Positions 12,268 to 19,358 of a stretch of 19,358 bases of DNA are shown in pieces. The position numbers and the translations under genes are program-made. Source of the DNA: Candidatus Rifleibacteriota bacterium (GTDB lineage: Bacteria > Riflebacteria > Ozemobacteria > Ozemobacterales > Ozemobacteraceae); NCBI GenBank assembly GCA_022704885.1, contig JAKJFO010000041.1, forward strand, positions 4,785-24,142, in the 5' to 3' direction. Each line of letters starts with the position of its first letter. Position 1 is the stretch's first letter. The notes beneath the pieces are model-generated. The model saw only the letters and a list, made by a program, of their open reading frames with translations. It was not told the origin of the DNA and made no database searches.

Positions 12268-13217
12268 GCGAAAATTGCGGCGCCGCCAAGAAGAACCGCA
12301 TCGTTTTCGAAGCGGGCTTCGCGCACCAGCTCACGCCCCTGATCAGCAACCGGCAGAATATGTTTTTTCATGGTGCTCAACAAAGTCGGCATGAAATAAC
12401 GCTTGAGAGCCATCATACCGCCCCCGAGCAAAATCATTTCAGGATTGATCAGGGTATGAATATTGGCCAGTGCAAGCCCGAGATACTGCCCTACCCTGTC
12501 GATAGCTGCCAATGCCAGCTCGTCGCCCTGCTCTGCCGCCCTGCCGATCAGCGGTCCTCTGACGTTTTCGATTCTGCTTTCGGCAAGTTCCTTGATAATA
12601 CTTTTGCGACCTTTTTTCAGCTCGGCTTTGACGAAATTTTCCATGCCGGTGCCGGAAGCATAAGATTCGAGGCATCCTTTGTTGCCACAACCGCAGACCT
12701 GCCCCTCGGGATCCATGCAGATATGACCGATTTCACCGGCAGAATTGGTTGACCCGTGAACCAGCTGGCCATTAAGCACAAAACCTGAGCCAATGCCGGT
12801 TCCGACAAAAATATTGGCAAAATTTTCCAGCCCCATGCCGTTACCATATCTGTGCTCAGCCAGAGTTGCGGCGCGCACATCGTTGAGCACCTGCACCTTG
12901 AGCTTGAGAGCCTTCGCCAGGGTGCTTCCGAGCGGTGCGTTCTGCCATTTCAAATTGGGGGCATAAATTACCTCACCGGTCGTCGGGTTGATCTGCCCGG
13001 CTGAACCAATGCCGAGACCTGCGATATCCTTGTGATCGTGGCCGTCAACCACCTTTTCGACAGCACCGAGAATGACCGAAATAACGCTGTCGAAGCCGGC
13101 AGCGGCCTGCGTCGGAAAAATGACCTTCTTAAGAATTTCTCCGTCCTGGCACAATCCGGCGGCAATTTTGGTGCCGCCAAGATCGACGCCAAGACTCAAT
13201 TTTTTTGCTTTAGCCAT
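12264..13217 (-). CDS. ROK family sugar kinase (glucokinase-type)
   Basis: A 317-residue cytoplasmic kinase. The Shine-Dalgarno AGAGGAG lies on the upstream moaA stop, 12 nt before this ATG. The DLGGTK phosphate-1 loop is at 12-17. LNDVRAA with N112 and D113 carries the catalytic aspartate. GTGIGSG is at 139-145, and GEIGH at 161-165 supplies the zinc histidine H165. Zinc ligands C175, C177 and C182 lie in CGCGNKGC. The intact zinc motif argues for a sugar kinase rather than a ROK repressor (no N-terminal HTH is present). It phosphorylates a hexose such as glucose, N-acetylmannosamine or fructose; the exact sugar cannot be told. Its stop overlaps the next start, so expression is coupled. Confidence 0.92.
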   Translation of the reverse strand: MAKAKKLSLGVDLGGTKIAAGLCQDGEILKKVIFPTQAAAGFDSVISVILGAVEKVVDGHDHKDIAGLGIGSAGQINPTTGEVIYAPNLKWQNAPLGSTLAKALKLKVQVLNDVRAATLAEHRYGNGMGLENFANIFVGTGIGSGFVLNGQLVHGSTNSAGEIGHICMDPEGQVCGCGNKGCLESYASGTGMENFVKAELKKGRKSIIKELAESRIENVRGPLIGRAAEQGDELALAAIDRVGQYLGLALANIHTLINPEMILLGGGMMALKRYFMPTLLSTMKKHILPVADQGRELVREARFENDAVLLGGAAIFA

Positions 13218-13229
13218 ACCCTTGCTCCT

Positions 13230-14171
13230 CTAACCGCCAATTTTGGAAAGTGACGACTCAAAAGTCGATGCATAGCACGCATGTTGCTTCTGCCAGGACG
13301 ATTTTTCTTTTGCCAGCTGTGCCATGATTTCGCTGATCTGCACTGGAGTCATGCCCCTGACGTTGACGCCGACTTCCGAGTCGAGACAGGGCAGCAGGTA
13401 ACCGTTGGAAGTGAGCCTGAGCCGGGTGCAGCGCTGACAAAACGGGTGCGAGCGCGAACTGATGAAACCGACGCCGGCCTGACTGCCGGCGATGCGATAA
13501 TCGCTCGACGGCCCGAACGAACCGTCAGCGACTTTTTCGAGCCGATATTTTTTTGCAATCGTTGCCAACACCTGTTCTTCCGAAATGAACTGGTCGTCTG
13601 GTGGCAGTTCTACTGCCTTGAACGGCATTCTTTCGATGAAACGCACGCTGATTGCCCTTGACACGACAAAATCGACGAAACTGAGAATTTCGTCATCGTT
13701 AACACCGGGAATCAAAACAGTGTTCAGCTTCACCGGCCTGAGGCCGGCGGCGATCGCGGCGTCGATTCCGGTAATGACTTCGTCGAGGTTGCCGACACGG
13801 GTTATCTTTTTAAATGTCTCGGGATTCAGCGAATCGAGGCTGATATTGACGCGGTTGAGGCCGGCCTTTTTGAGTGCTTCGGCATATCTGGTCAACAGGG
13901 CGCCGTTGGTAGTCAGGGTTAGATCGTTGAGACCCGGTATTCGTGCAACTTCGGCGATAAAATCAACGATACCGCCTCGAACCAGCGGTTCACCGCCGGT
14001 TATGCGCACCTGTTCCACACCTTCGGCGACAGCTGTTTTAATGACTGAAAGAATTTCTTCGTAACGCAGGATCTGCTCGTGCGACTGCTTGCAGATGCCG
14101 TCTTCCGGCATGCAGTAGATGCAACGATAATTACAGCGATCGGTTACCGAAACGCGCAGATATTTGAACAT
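13230..14171 (-). CDS. moaA: GTP 3',8-cyclase MoaA (radical SAM)
   Basis: A 313-residue enzyme, first gene of the minus-strand operon; ATG follows GGAG, 12 nt from the predicted +1. The radical SAM CX3CX2C is C13, C17, C20, with GGEP near residues 59-62. The second FeS cluster is C245, C248 and C262 (HPFCQRC ... C). Arg6, R250 and R252 correspond to the GTP-binding arginines of MoaA. The C-terminal double glycine (SKIGG) is present and is specific to this family. The N-terminus is shorter than usual, starting just before the LRVSVTDRC block. It makes the cyclic intermediate of molybdopterin, working with MoaC. No other molybdopterin gene is nearby, which is unusual. Confidence 0.93.
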   Translation of the reverse strand: MFKYLRVSVTDRCNYRCIYCMPEDGICKQSHEQILRYEEILSVIKTAVAEGVEQVRITGGEPLVRGGIVDFIAEVARIPGLNDLTLTTNGALLTRYAEALKKAGLNRVNISLDSLNPETFKKITRVGNLDEVITGIDAAIAAGLRPVKLNTVLIPGVNDDEILSFVDFVVSRAISVRFIERMPFKAVELPPDDQFISEEQVLATIAKKYRLEKVADGSFGPSSDYRIAGSQAGVGFISSRSHPFCQRCTRLRLTSNGYLLPCLDSEVGVNVRGMTPVQISEIMAQLAKEKSSWQKQHACYASTFESSLSKIGG

Positions 14172-14190
14172 GGTTTACTCCGGATACACC

Positions 14191-14219
14191 ATACTACAGC
14201 TTGACAGCAGGCAAGTCAA
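14191..14219 (-). promoter_or_regulatory. Promoter of the moaA operon
   Basis: On the minus strand TTGACT (14219-14214), 17 bp, TAGTAT (14196-14191), with the predicted +1 near 14184 and a leader of about 13 nt holding GGAG. A five-base dyad, TTGAC at 14201-14205 and GTCAA at 14215-14219, overlaps the -35 side. Confidence 0.6.
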
Positions 14220-14233
14220 ACTTCATGGTTTTG

Positions 14234-14242
14234 TGATAGAAT
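14234..14242 (+). promoter_or_regulatory. Extended -10 promoter for the exported protein
   Basis: TGATAGAAT carries TGn immediately before the -10 (TAGAAT at 14237-14242), an extended -10. No good -35 is seen at the usual distance. The predicted +1 near 14249 leaves about 25 nt before ATG 14274. Confidence 0.5.
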
Positions 14243-14273
14243 GACTTAAATCAAGTTGAGTGGAGTTGATAAC

Positions 14274-15185
14274 ATGAGAATGTCTCTGATCATGACGTTC
14301 GTGATTCTCTTTATTTCAGGCACTATCACGCAGGGGGCCGAAGTCAGCCTCTTTGTCAAAGGCGAATGGGGAAAAGAGGTCAATCAGCTAGGCATCAGGT
14401 TTCCGTCGCCTGGCGTGATGCCGGTGGCTCCCTACCAGTGCGTCGGCGGCTATGACGTCGATGACAGCGGCAGATTGTGGCTGACCGATTCGGTCAACCG
14501 CATGCTCAAAAGCGTTAAAAACAAAGAATGGTCATATATCATGACCAGTTTCGACAGGATGGGCGATATTGCCTGCTTCGAAAATAAACTCTTCGTGGTA
14601 ACCCGCGCACCTGATGGCATTGCAGTCATCAACCCCGAAAGCGGCAAGGTTGAACAGCAGCTGCGAATCGACTTCAATAACCCCGGACGCATCAGAATCT
14701 TTGCTGCCGGCATCATCGGTGTCGAAGAACCCGGTGTCGGCCTGTGGATCGTTCGTAACGGCAAGGCCGAACTGCACCCGGCAGTCAGCCTCGAGGCGGT
14801 CGGCGACAACAAAACATTATACGGCCTGCAGTATAATTTTGAGGCCAGCTCTCGCACCATCGTCAGCGCTGAGCTGGCAGAACAGCCACAGGAACCTGAA
14901 ACCATCGCGCTGTTCGAGGCTGGCGACAATATAGTTTTCAGCAAAATGGCGGGCCTGCTCAACCAACGTCCGGCCTTTATGGTAGTAACACAATCGAAAC
15001 CCGCTTTTTTGAGCCTTTACTCGCTCGATCAGCAACAGCAGCCGCAGAAACGCGCAGAACTGCCGGTTCTCGAAGCGCCCTTTCTCACCAGCAACTGGAA
15101 AATATGCAGTGATGGCCGTCTTTACGGCTTCGAAGGCACCGCCACCGGCGGCTTCAGGATTCTTCGCTACGACGGCAGAATGTAG
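14274..15185 (+). CDS. Exported protein with loop repeats, function unknown
   Basis: A 303-residue protein started at ATG 14274, which follows GGAG at 14262-14265 with 8-nt spacing; an upstream TTG in the same frame lacks this support. The N-terminus is a Sec signal peptide (MRMSLIMTFVILFISG...QGA). The mature part contains short repeated blocks of the type GYDVDDSGRLWLTDSVNRML and NKLFVVTRAPDGIAVINPES, which look like NHL/beta-propeller blades, and no catalytic motif is evident. I do not recognise the family. It is followed by the SH3b-NlpC gene, but the intergenic promoter at 15196-15224 suggests separate expression. Confidence 0.75.
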   Translation: MRMSLIMTFVILFISGTITQGAEVSLFVKGEWGKEVNQLGIRFPSPGVMPVAPYQCVGGYDVDDSGRLWLTDSVNRMLKSVKNKEWSYIMTSFDRMGDIACFENKLFVVTRAPDGIAVINPESGKVEQQLRIDFNNPGRIRIFAAGIIGVEEPGVGLWIVRNGKAELHPAVSLEAVGDNKTLYGLQYNFEASSRTIVSAELAEQPQEPETIALFEAGDNIVFSKMAGLLNQRPAFMVVTQSKPAFLSLYSLDQQQQPQKRAELPVLEAPFLTSNWKICSDGRLYGFEGTATGGFRILRYDGRM

Positions 15186-15189
15186 CGCG

Positions 15190-15203
15190 GCTGTCTCGAC
15201 AGC
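15190..15203. promoter_or_regulatory. Palindrome over the -35 of the NlpC/P60 gene promoter
   Basis: GCTGTCTCGACAGC is a perfect 6+6 palindrome with a 2-bp centre. Its right arm covers most of the -35 TCGACA, a good place for a repressor. Confidence 0.4.
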
Positions 15204-15224
15204 TGACGACTTTTCGGGTACAAT
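15196..15224 (+). promoter_or_regulatory. Promoter of the NlpC/P60 gene
   Basis: TCGACA at 15196-15201, 17 bp, TACAAT at 15219-15224, predicted +1 near 15231. A second -10-like TATAAT is at 15230-15235 but lacks a -35 at the right spacing. The leader is about 23 nt, with GGAG at 15244-15247 before ATG 15254. Confidence 0.6.
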
Positions 15225-15253
15225 GAATATATAATTTCAGCATGGAGTATATT

Positions 15254-16525
15254 ATGTACAGGAAATTAGCAGCGGTATTCCTGGTCTGGGCAATATTTTC
15301 TTCTAGCGCGCTGATGGCGCAGAACGACCCGTTTGGAGAACAGACGACAGTCAGCAACCCGCAGGCTTCCGGCGACATGTTTGGCGTCGATACTGCAGTC
15401 TCACCAAAAGTATTTGAAATAAATGGCTCGTGGGTCAATGTACGCTCGGGACCGGGCACCGGAAATGGCGTGCTCAAAACGCTGCCACGCGGCACCGCCG
15501 GCATAAAGCTCGAAGAAAAAAACGGCTGGTTCAAGCTTGACTTTGGCAGCGGCCTGGTCGGCTGGGTGCGCGGCGATCTGGTCAAGGGGTTCGAGGTGGC
15601 TGCCGGCGCCACAGTGTCGACTCCGAGCGCCAATTCTGGCGCAGCAACTGCTGCAGCCGCTAATGCAAAACAATTCGAACGCTGGGATCGCCACCTTGGT
15701 GATGATCTGCTGAATTATGACAAATTCCCCTGGTACTGGCGTCTGAATCGCGCCAGCAAAGCCTTCAAAAAGGGCGACTTCAAAGATGCCTACGATCTCG
15801 CCTGCAAATCATCAGGCAACCCGATCGAAGCGGCCTACCTGCAGGCAAAATGCCTCGACAAACTTGGCCGCCATGAAGACGCCGCCAAATTGCTGAAAGC
15901 GCTCGAGAAGCATTTTGAAGACATAGTTTTCGAACGCAAAATGCAGGCTTTCGCTGATCCGTATATCAAAGAACCGGTTGTCTTCAAGTTCGGCGGTTTC
16001 GACGATATCAACACCTACCGCCAGAAGAAGAGTTCTGGCAGCCGCCTCGGCCTCAACTCCGACGAATACTACGAAAAATACGTAGACATCAAAACCTGGA
16101 AATGGCGCTCGAATGCGGCCTACAAAGAATTCGAAAAGATCGGCGGCATCGACTGCAGCGGCTTCGTGCAGATGGTTCAGAAACATGCCTATCAACAGGC
16201 CGGCGTCAAATACCCGATCACCAGCGGTCGAGTTTCGACCAGCGGTCTGTGGTCAGAAAAATACACAAAGTCGATCAATCCCGGAGTAAAACCGCCGCCC
16301 CCACCCGACATCAGACCCGGTGATATGATTCTGCTCGACTACGGTCATAATCGCTACGGGCACTCGATGATCTACAAGGGCCGCGACGCACAGGGCAACA
16401 TACTGGTCATGCAAATGGGCGATACCGCTGAAGTAAACGTTCTGCCCGCCCACAAATTTCAGTTTTACAAAGGCACCTACCGCCTGAACGGCATGGATCA
16501 GGTGCGCAAAGCTCTGACCGCCTGA
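15254..16525 (+). CDS. Exported SH3b-NlpC/P60 peptidoglycan hydrolase
   Basis: A 423-residue protein. ATG 15254 is preferred over the in-frame ATG 15242 because GGAG (15244-15247) gives 6-nt spacing to it. A Sec signal peptide (MYRKLAAVFLVWAIFSSSAL) is followed by cleavage near LMA|Q. An SH3b domain at about 52-112 (WVNVRSGPGTGNG ... GWVRGD) binds peptidoglycan. The middle (about 140-240) is helical and looks TPR-like. The C-terminal NlpC/P60 domain has the catalytic C301 (DCSGFV) and H370 (YGHSMIYKG); the third polar residue is not certain. Such enzymes cut D-gamma-glutamyl-meso-diaminopimelate or related bonds in the stem peptide and act in the periplasm. It ends 58 bp before a perfect hairpin. 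Confidence 0.9.
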   Translation: MYRKLAAVFLVWAIFSSSALMAQNDPFGEQTTVSNPQASGDMFGVDTAVSPKVFEINGSWVNVRSGPGTGNGVLKTLPRGTAGIKLEEKNGWFKLDFGSGLVGWVRGDLVKGFEVAAGATVSTPSANSGAATAAAANAKQFERWDRHLGDDLLNYDKFPWYWRLNRASKAFKKGDFKDAYDLACKSSGNPIEAAYLQAKCLDKLGRHEDAAKLLKALEKHFEDIVFERKMQAFADPYIKEPVVFKFGGFDDINTYRQKKSSGSRLGLNSDEYYEKYVDIKTWKWRSNAAYKEFEKIGGIDCSGFVQMVQKHAYQQAGVKYPITSGRVSTSGLWSEKYTKSINPGVKPPPPPDIRPGDMILLDYGHNRYGHSMIYKGRDAQGNILVMQMGDTAEVNVLPAHKFQFYKGTYRLNGMDQVRKALTA

Positions 16526-16583
16526 CACGAACAGGATCGACGCAGTAATTTCCGGTGAGCTGTAAAGCAGGCTCAAATGAACT

Positions 16584-16619
16584 AATGAAACAGCGCCCTT
16601 TTCAGGGCGCTGTTTCATT
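16584..16619 (+). terminator. Hairpin terminator-like inverted repeat
   Basis: AATGAAACAGCGCCC (16584-16598) and GGGCGCTGTTTCATT (16605-16619) are perfect 15-bp arms around a 6-nt loop. It lies between the NlpC/P60 gene and the glycosyltransferase gene. The A/T-rich ends are symmetric, so it could act in both directions; the downstream T run is weak, so confidence in the terminator role is moderate. Confidence 0.75.
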
Positions 16620-16650
16620 CAGCCGACTTTTTGACAGTGAATTGCTGACA

Positions 16651-16685
16651 ACGATTGCGATTACGATTACGAGAACGAAAACGAT
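16651..16685 (+). repeat. ACGATTACGA low-complexity tract
   Basis: ACGATTGCGATTACGATTAC followed by GAGAACGAAAACGAT is a short near-tandem tract, of the same type as the GAGCACGAGCACGATTAC prefix at 10902-10925. Confidence 0.5.
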
Positions 16686-16708
16686 ACCATATGCAGAGAG
16701 GTATTCTG

Positions 16709-16717
16709 TGGTATAAT
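16709..16717 (+). promoter_or_regulatory. Extended -10 promoter of the glycosyltransferase operon
   Basis: TGGTATAAT is a perfect TGnTATAAT extended -10; no -35 is evident. Predicted +1 near 16724. It also rules out a start at 16717, which would be untranscribed. Confidence 0.6.
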
Positions 16718-16758
16718 TGCGACGCGAAATCTGCAAGCTACACCATGGAAGAATGTAT

Positions 16759-17478
16759 ATGGATAACATTGACATCAGCGTCGCAATACCCGTCTACAAC
16801 GAAATCGACAGCCTCGAAGAGCTGGTCGCACGCGTCGAAGCCAGCCTGACAAAAATCGGTCGCAACTGGGAACTGATACTGGTTGACGACGGTTCGAGCG
16901 ACGGCAGTTTTGCGAAGATTCGCGAGCTCAAAACCAGCCGCCCCTGGCTGCGCGGCCTTAAATTCAGCAAAAACAACGGGCAGACCGCCGCCATGGGCGC
17001 CGGTATCAGGGCAGCACGCGGCGCGCTGATCATCACGCTCGATGCTGACCTGCAGAATGATCCGGCCGATATTCCGCTGCTGCTGGCAGGTATCGAGCAG
17101 GGTTACACCGCTGCCGTAGGCTGGCGGAAAAAACGCAACGACACCATGATACGCCGCCTTTCATCACGTTTTGCCAACTGGGTGCGCAACGTCGTCAGCA
17201 GCGAAACCATTAAAGACACCGGTTGTTCGCTTAAAGCCTTCAGAGCAGAAGCAATCAAGCCGATAGAGCTGTTCGAAGGCATGCACCGCTTTCTGCCAAC
17301 ACTGGTAAAAATGAACGGCGGCACAGTTATTGAAATTGAAGTGAGTCACCATCCGCGCCAGAAAGGCGTTTCGAAATACAACGTCTGGAACCGTGTCTTC
17401 AGGTCGTTTCTCGACCTGCTCGCGATAAGATGGATGAAATGGCGCAAATTGAGGTATCAGATCGATGAGCAAATTTGA
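16759..17478 (+). CDS. Family 2 glycosyltransferase, DPM1/ArnC-like, soluble
   Basis: A 239-residue protein. ATG 16759 follows GGAAG at 16747-16751 with 7-nt spacing; a more upstream frame start lies before the predicted transcript. The GT-A fold motif SVAIPVYNE is followed by LVDDG at about 41-45 and the metal-binding DADLQNDP at 95-102. It has no C-terminal transmembrane pair, so it is a soluble or membrane-associated dolichol-phosphate-mannose-synthase-type enzyme. It would transfer a sugar from a nucleotide donor to a polyprenyl phosphate (undecaprenyl phosphate in bacteria). It overlaps the LAB_N gene by 14 bp and heads a cassette with an ArnT-like enzyme, so the product is probably the donor for that enzyme. 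The sugar is not known. Confidence 0.88.
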   Translation: MDNIDISVAIPVYNEIDSLEELVARVEASLTKIGRNWELILVDDGSSDGSFAKIRELKTSRPWLRGLKFSKNNGQTAAMGAGIRAARGALIITLDADLQNDPADIPLLLAGIEQGYTAAVGWRKKRNDTMIRRLSSRFANWVRNVVSSETIKDTGCSLKAFRAEAIKPIELFEGMHRFLPTLVKMNGGTVIEIEVSHHPRQKGVSKYNVWNRVFRSFLDLLAIRWMKWRKLRYQIDEQI

Positions 17479-17767
17479 TTTATGGCTGATTATCGGCCTG
17501 GCTGGGCAGATCTTGTTTTCGATGCGCTTTATCATACAATGGATAGCCTCTGAAAGGCATAAAAAAAGCGTCATTCCCATCTCTTTCTGGTATTTCAGTA
17601 TAGCCGGCTCTTTTCTGCTGCTGGCTTATTCCATTCACCGCATGGACCCCGTATTCATACTGGGGCAGTCGCTGGGTTCGGTGATCTATTTCCGCAATCT
17701 GGTGCTGATCGGGCGCGACAAGCGCAACACACTGGCCGCCCAGGCAGCTGAACTGCCCGATGAATAA
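17465..17767 (+). CDS. Stand-alone LpxB N-terminal (LAB_N) membrane protein
   Basis: A 100-residue membrane protein that matches the lipid A biosynthesis N-terminal domain (LAB_N, PF07578): FDLWLIIGLAGQILFSMRF, QWIASERHKKSVIPISFWYF, then GQSLGSVIYFRNL. It has about three transmembrane segments and no LpxB catalytic part. The domain belongs, to my knowledge, to the MtN3/PQ-loop clan, in which small proteins act as half transporters (semiSWEETs). Its position between a polyprenyl-sugar synthase and an ArnT-like transferase would fit handling or flipping a lipid-linked sugar; that role is inference. It overlaps both neighbours (14 bp upstream, 8 bp downstream), so translation is coupled. Confidence 0.82.
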   Translation: MSKFDLWLIIGLAGQILFSMRFIIQWIASERHKKSVIPISFWYFSIAGSFLLLAYSIHRMDPVFILGQSLGSVIYFRNLVLIGRDKRNTLAAQAAELPDE

Positions 17768-19358
17768 ACTCAAGGTTCCACGATTTGCCATTAAATCGCT
17801 GGGGCTGCTGATTTTTTTTGCGGGCATGCTGCCGGTGCTTTTTCATTGTGGTACTGCCGGGCTTTTCGAAACCTCTGAAGGTCGCTATGCCTCGATTGCC
17901 AGACGCATGCTAGATTCGGGCGACTGGCTGACTCCTCGCCATAACGGGCTGAGACACTTCACCAAACCGCCGGTTACCTACTGGTTTGCTGCTGCCGGCA
18001 TGAAAATGTTCGGCATCAACGAGTTCGGCGCCCGCTTTTTTTTAAGCATTGCTGCCGGCGCTACTGCGCTTGCAACCTGGTATCTCGGCAAACTGCTGTT
18101 CTGCCGCGTCACCGGCCTCATCGCGGCCCTGGTTCTTATCAGTTCACTATATTTTCAGACGCAGTTTCGAGGGCTGACAACCGACCCCTTTCTGACTGCC
18201 TTTGAAACCCTGATGGCGCTGGCCTTTTTCGCATGGCTCAGCCGCCAGAAAAAACGCTGGTATTTTACGTTCTGGCTGGCAACTGCCGCGGCAATGCTGA
18301 CCAAAGGCCCGCCTGGCCTGCTGCCTCTCGCCGGGCTGATTCCGGCAGCGCTGCTCACCGGTCACAGCCTTCAGCTCAAAAAGCTTTTCGGCACTGCTGC
18401 CGGCTGGGCAATATTCGTAATTTTCGGGCTCGGCTGGTATCTGCTCGTAGCCTTGATGAACCCGGGTCTGCTCACCTACTTTCTCGTTGACGAAACGGTA
18501 AAGCGCGTGGCCAGCGACACCCACCAGCGTTCGGCGCCGTTTTATTATTTTCTGGTGCTGCTGCCGGTTGCGATTTTTCCATGGACAGGCTATCTGCTGA
18601 TTGCTCTAAAAGAGCAGATCAGCCGCTTCCGGAAAAGCCGCAACGCGACTTTCATGCTACTCTGGGTCGGTGTGCCGCTGCTGATATTTACCCTGAGCCG
18701 CTCCAAACTGGCGGGTTATACTCTGCCGCTGCTGGTTCCGCTCGCCCTGCTGACGGCGCAGATGCTGCGCCAGACTTTGCTTCGAGCCAACCCGGAAACA
18801 ACAAGACTGCGTTATTTTGCCGGCCTCGCAATTTTTACGGCGCTGACCGCCACGGCACTGATAATTGCCGGCTGGCAACGCCTCGAAGACTTCAGGCCAA
18901 TCGCGCAGGTTGCCATTTTTTCTGGCGTTTTCTGGCTTTTTGCGGCGGCGTTTCTTGGCTGGTTTGTTCACAAAGGGCATCGCCTGGGAGTGATTGCGGT
19001 AAGCTGCCTGCTGGTTCCGGGACTGATGTTTTTCGTGCTGCCCGGCCTGCATGGCAACGAAGCTTACGCAAAAAATCGCTACCTGACCAGTCAGTGGCGC
19101 CTGCTCAAACGCGTTGCGACTCTTCCCGCCAACCAGAAAATTATCTGTATCGACAAAATGATCGAAGGCTGGTATTTTTACACGGGCCGCGATGTAATTA
19201 CCTGGGATGTCGAACGCAACACCGGATTTGACAAGGAAGCCGCGGCTGCATTAGTATTGAACGGAGACGACGCCCTGCGCCGTGCAGTCGATAACGATAC
19301 CATGCTGGTAATGCCTGAAAAGCATTTCGAGCGGATAAAAGCCATACTCGACTGCGAT
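17760..19358 (+). CDS. ArnT/PMT-type glycosyltransferase, partial at the 3' end
   Basis: The start ATG 17760 overlaps the LAB_N stop (ATGAATAA). The frame is open for 533 codons to the window end, so the C-terminus is missing. An N-terminal hydrophobic segment is followed by the first periplasmic loop with FETSEGRYASIARRMLDSG, then KPPVTYWF, then FGINEFGARF, all hallmarks of the PMT_2/ArnT family. The catalytic acidic residue sits at the SE of this loop (ArnT has DE). Many hydrophobic segments follow, with a soluble C-terminal stretch beginning near residue 440. These enzymes take a sugar from a polyprenyl phosphate and add it to lipid A or to a protein or glycan in the periplasm. Acceptor unknown. 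Confidence 0.88.
   Translation, partial: MNKLKVPRFAIKSLGLLIFFAGMLPVLFHCGTAGLFETSEGRYASIARRMLDSGDWLTPRHNGLRHFTKPPVTYWFAAAGMKMFGINEFGARFFLSIAAGATALATWYLGKLLFCRVTGLIAALVLISSLYFQTQFRGLTTDPFLTAFETLMALAFFAWLSRQKKRWYFTFWLATAAAMLTKGPPGLLPLAGLIPAALLTGHSLQLKKLFGTAAGWAIFVIFGLGWYLLVALMNPGLLTYFLVDETVKRVASDTHQRSAPFYYFLVLLPVAIFPWTGYLLIALKEQISRFRKSRNATFMLLWVGVPLLIFTLSRSKLAGYTLPLLVPLALLTAQMLRQTLLRANPETTRLRYFAGLAIFTALTATALIIAGWQRLEDFRPIAQVAIFSGVFWLFAAAFLGWFVHKGHRLGVIAVSCLLVPGLMFFVLPGLHGNEAYAKNRYLTSQWRLLKRVATLPANQKIICIDKMIEGWYFYTGRDVITWDVERNTGFDKEAAAALVLNGDDALRRAVDNDTMLVMPEKHFERIKAILDCD

Noticed and set aside
13230..14171. MoaA considered as a peptide-modifying radical SAM protein
   Set aside because: C-terminal GG, the GTP-site arginines and the second cluster cysteines all fit MoaA itself.
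14256..14273. TTG start of the exported protein
   Set aside because: ATG 14274 has a well-spaced GGAG and directly begins a signal peptide.
16717..16758. Earlier start of the GT2 protein
   Set aside because: It overlaps the TATAAT and lies upstream of the predicted transcription start; GGAAG favours 16759.

Overview
The window looks like a chromosomal segment of a moderately GC-rich, Gram-negative-type bacterium. It has a lipid A-type glycosyltransferase cassette, periplasmic proteins with Sec signals, a type IV pilin-like protein and a PPi-type phosphofructokinase. The PPi-PFK, the pilin-plus-ankyrin pair, the JAMM-DinG helicase and the intergenic 'GTCATT...' repeats together suggest a deep-branching anaerobe-like lineage. 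A Riflebacteria-type or deltaproteobacteria-like genome is my guess, not something the sequence proves. There are no rRNA or tRNA genes, CRISPR arrays, transposases or phage genes.

Layout. 1-48: tail of an upstream gene. 65-2374 (+): a membrane-anchored coiled-coil protein, a Bax inhibitor-1/YccA family protein, and a DUF1232-DnaJ fusion whose start overlaps the BI-1 stop. 2379-3422 (-): a CFA-synthase/coclaurine-methyltransferase-like enzyme. 3502-5158 (+): a type IV pilin-like protein followed 4 bp later by an ankyrin-repeat protein. 5159-5488: non-coding mosaic repeat locus A. 5489-8074 (-): a DinG-type FeS helicase with an N-terminal JAMM domain, whose promoter predicts a leaderless mRNA. 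8205-10732 (+): PPi-type phosphofructokinase overlapped by a RumA/TrmA-family RNA m5U methyltransferase. 10733-11328: mosaic repeat locus B. 11329-14171 (-): a tight operon of moaA, a ROK sugar kinase and a degenerate phosphohexomutase-like protein. 14274-15185 (+): an exported protein with short repeats. 15254-16525 (+): an SH3b-NlpC/P60 cell-wall hydrolase. After a strong hairpin, 16759-19358 (+) holds a GT2 glycosyltransferase, a stand-alone LpxB N-terminal-domain (LAB_N) membrane protein and the start of an ArnT/PMT-type glycosyltransferase, which runs off the window.

How the genes work together. The last three genes read as one pathway. The GT2 would charge a polyprenyl phosphate with a sugar in the cytoplasm, the LAB_N protein could handle or flip the lipid-linked sugar, and the ArnT-like enzyme would transfer it to an acceptor such as lipid A in the periplasm. 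MoaA, the ROK kinase and the mutase-like protein share a promoter and have coupled starts, but no obvious common chemistry. The most unusual elements are the JAMM-DinG fusion with its leaderless promoter, the mutase-like protein that has lost its metal loop, the possible semiSWEET-fold flippase in the GT cassette, and the repeat mosaics. Each mosaic carries inverted copies of a 28-bp unit (26/28 identical between loci) about 5.8 kb apart.
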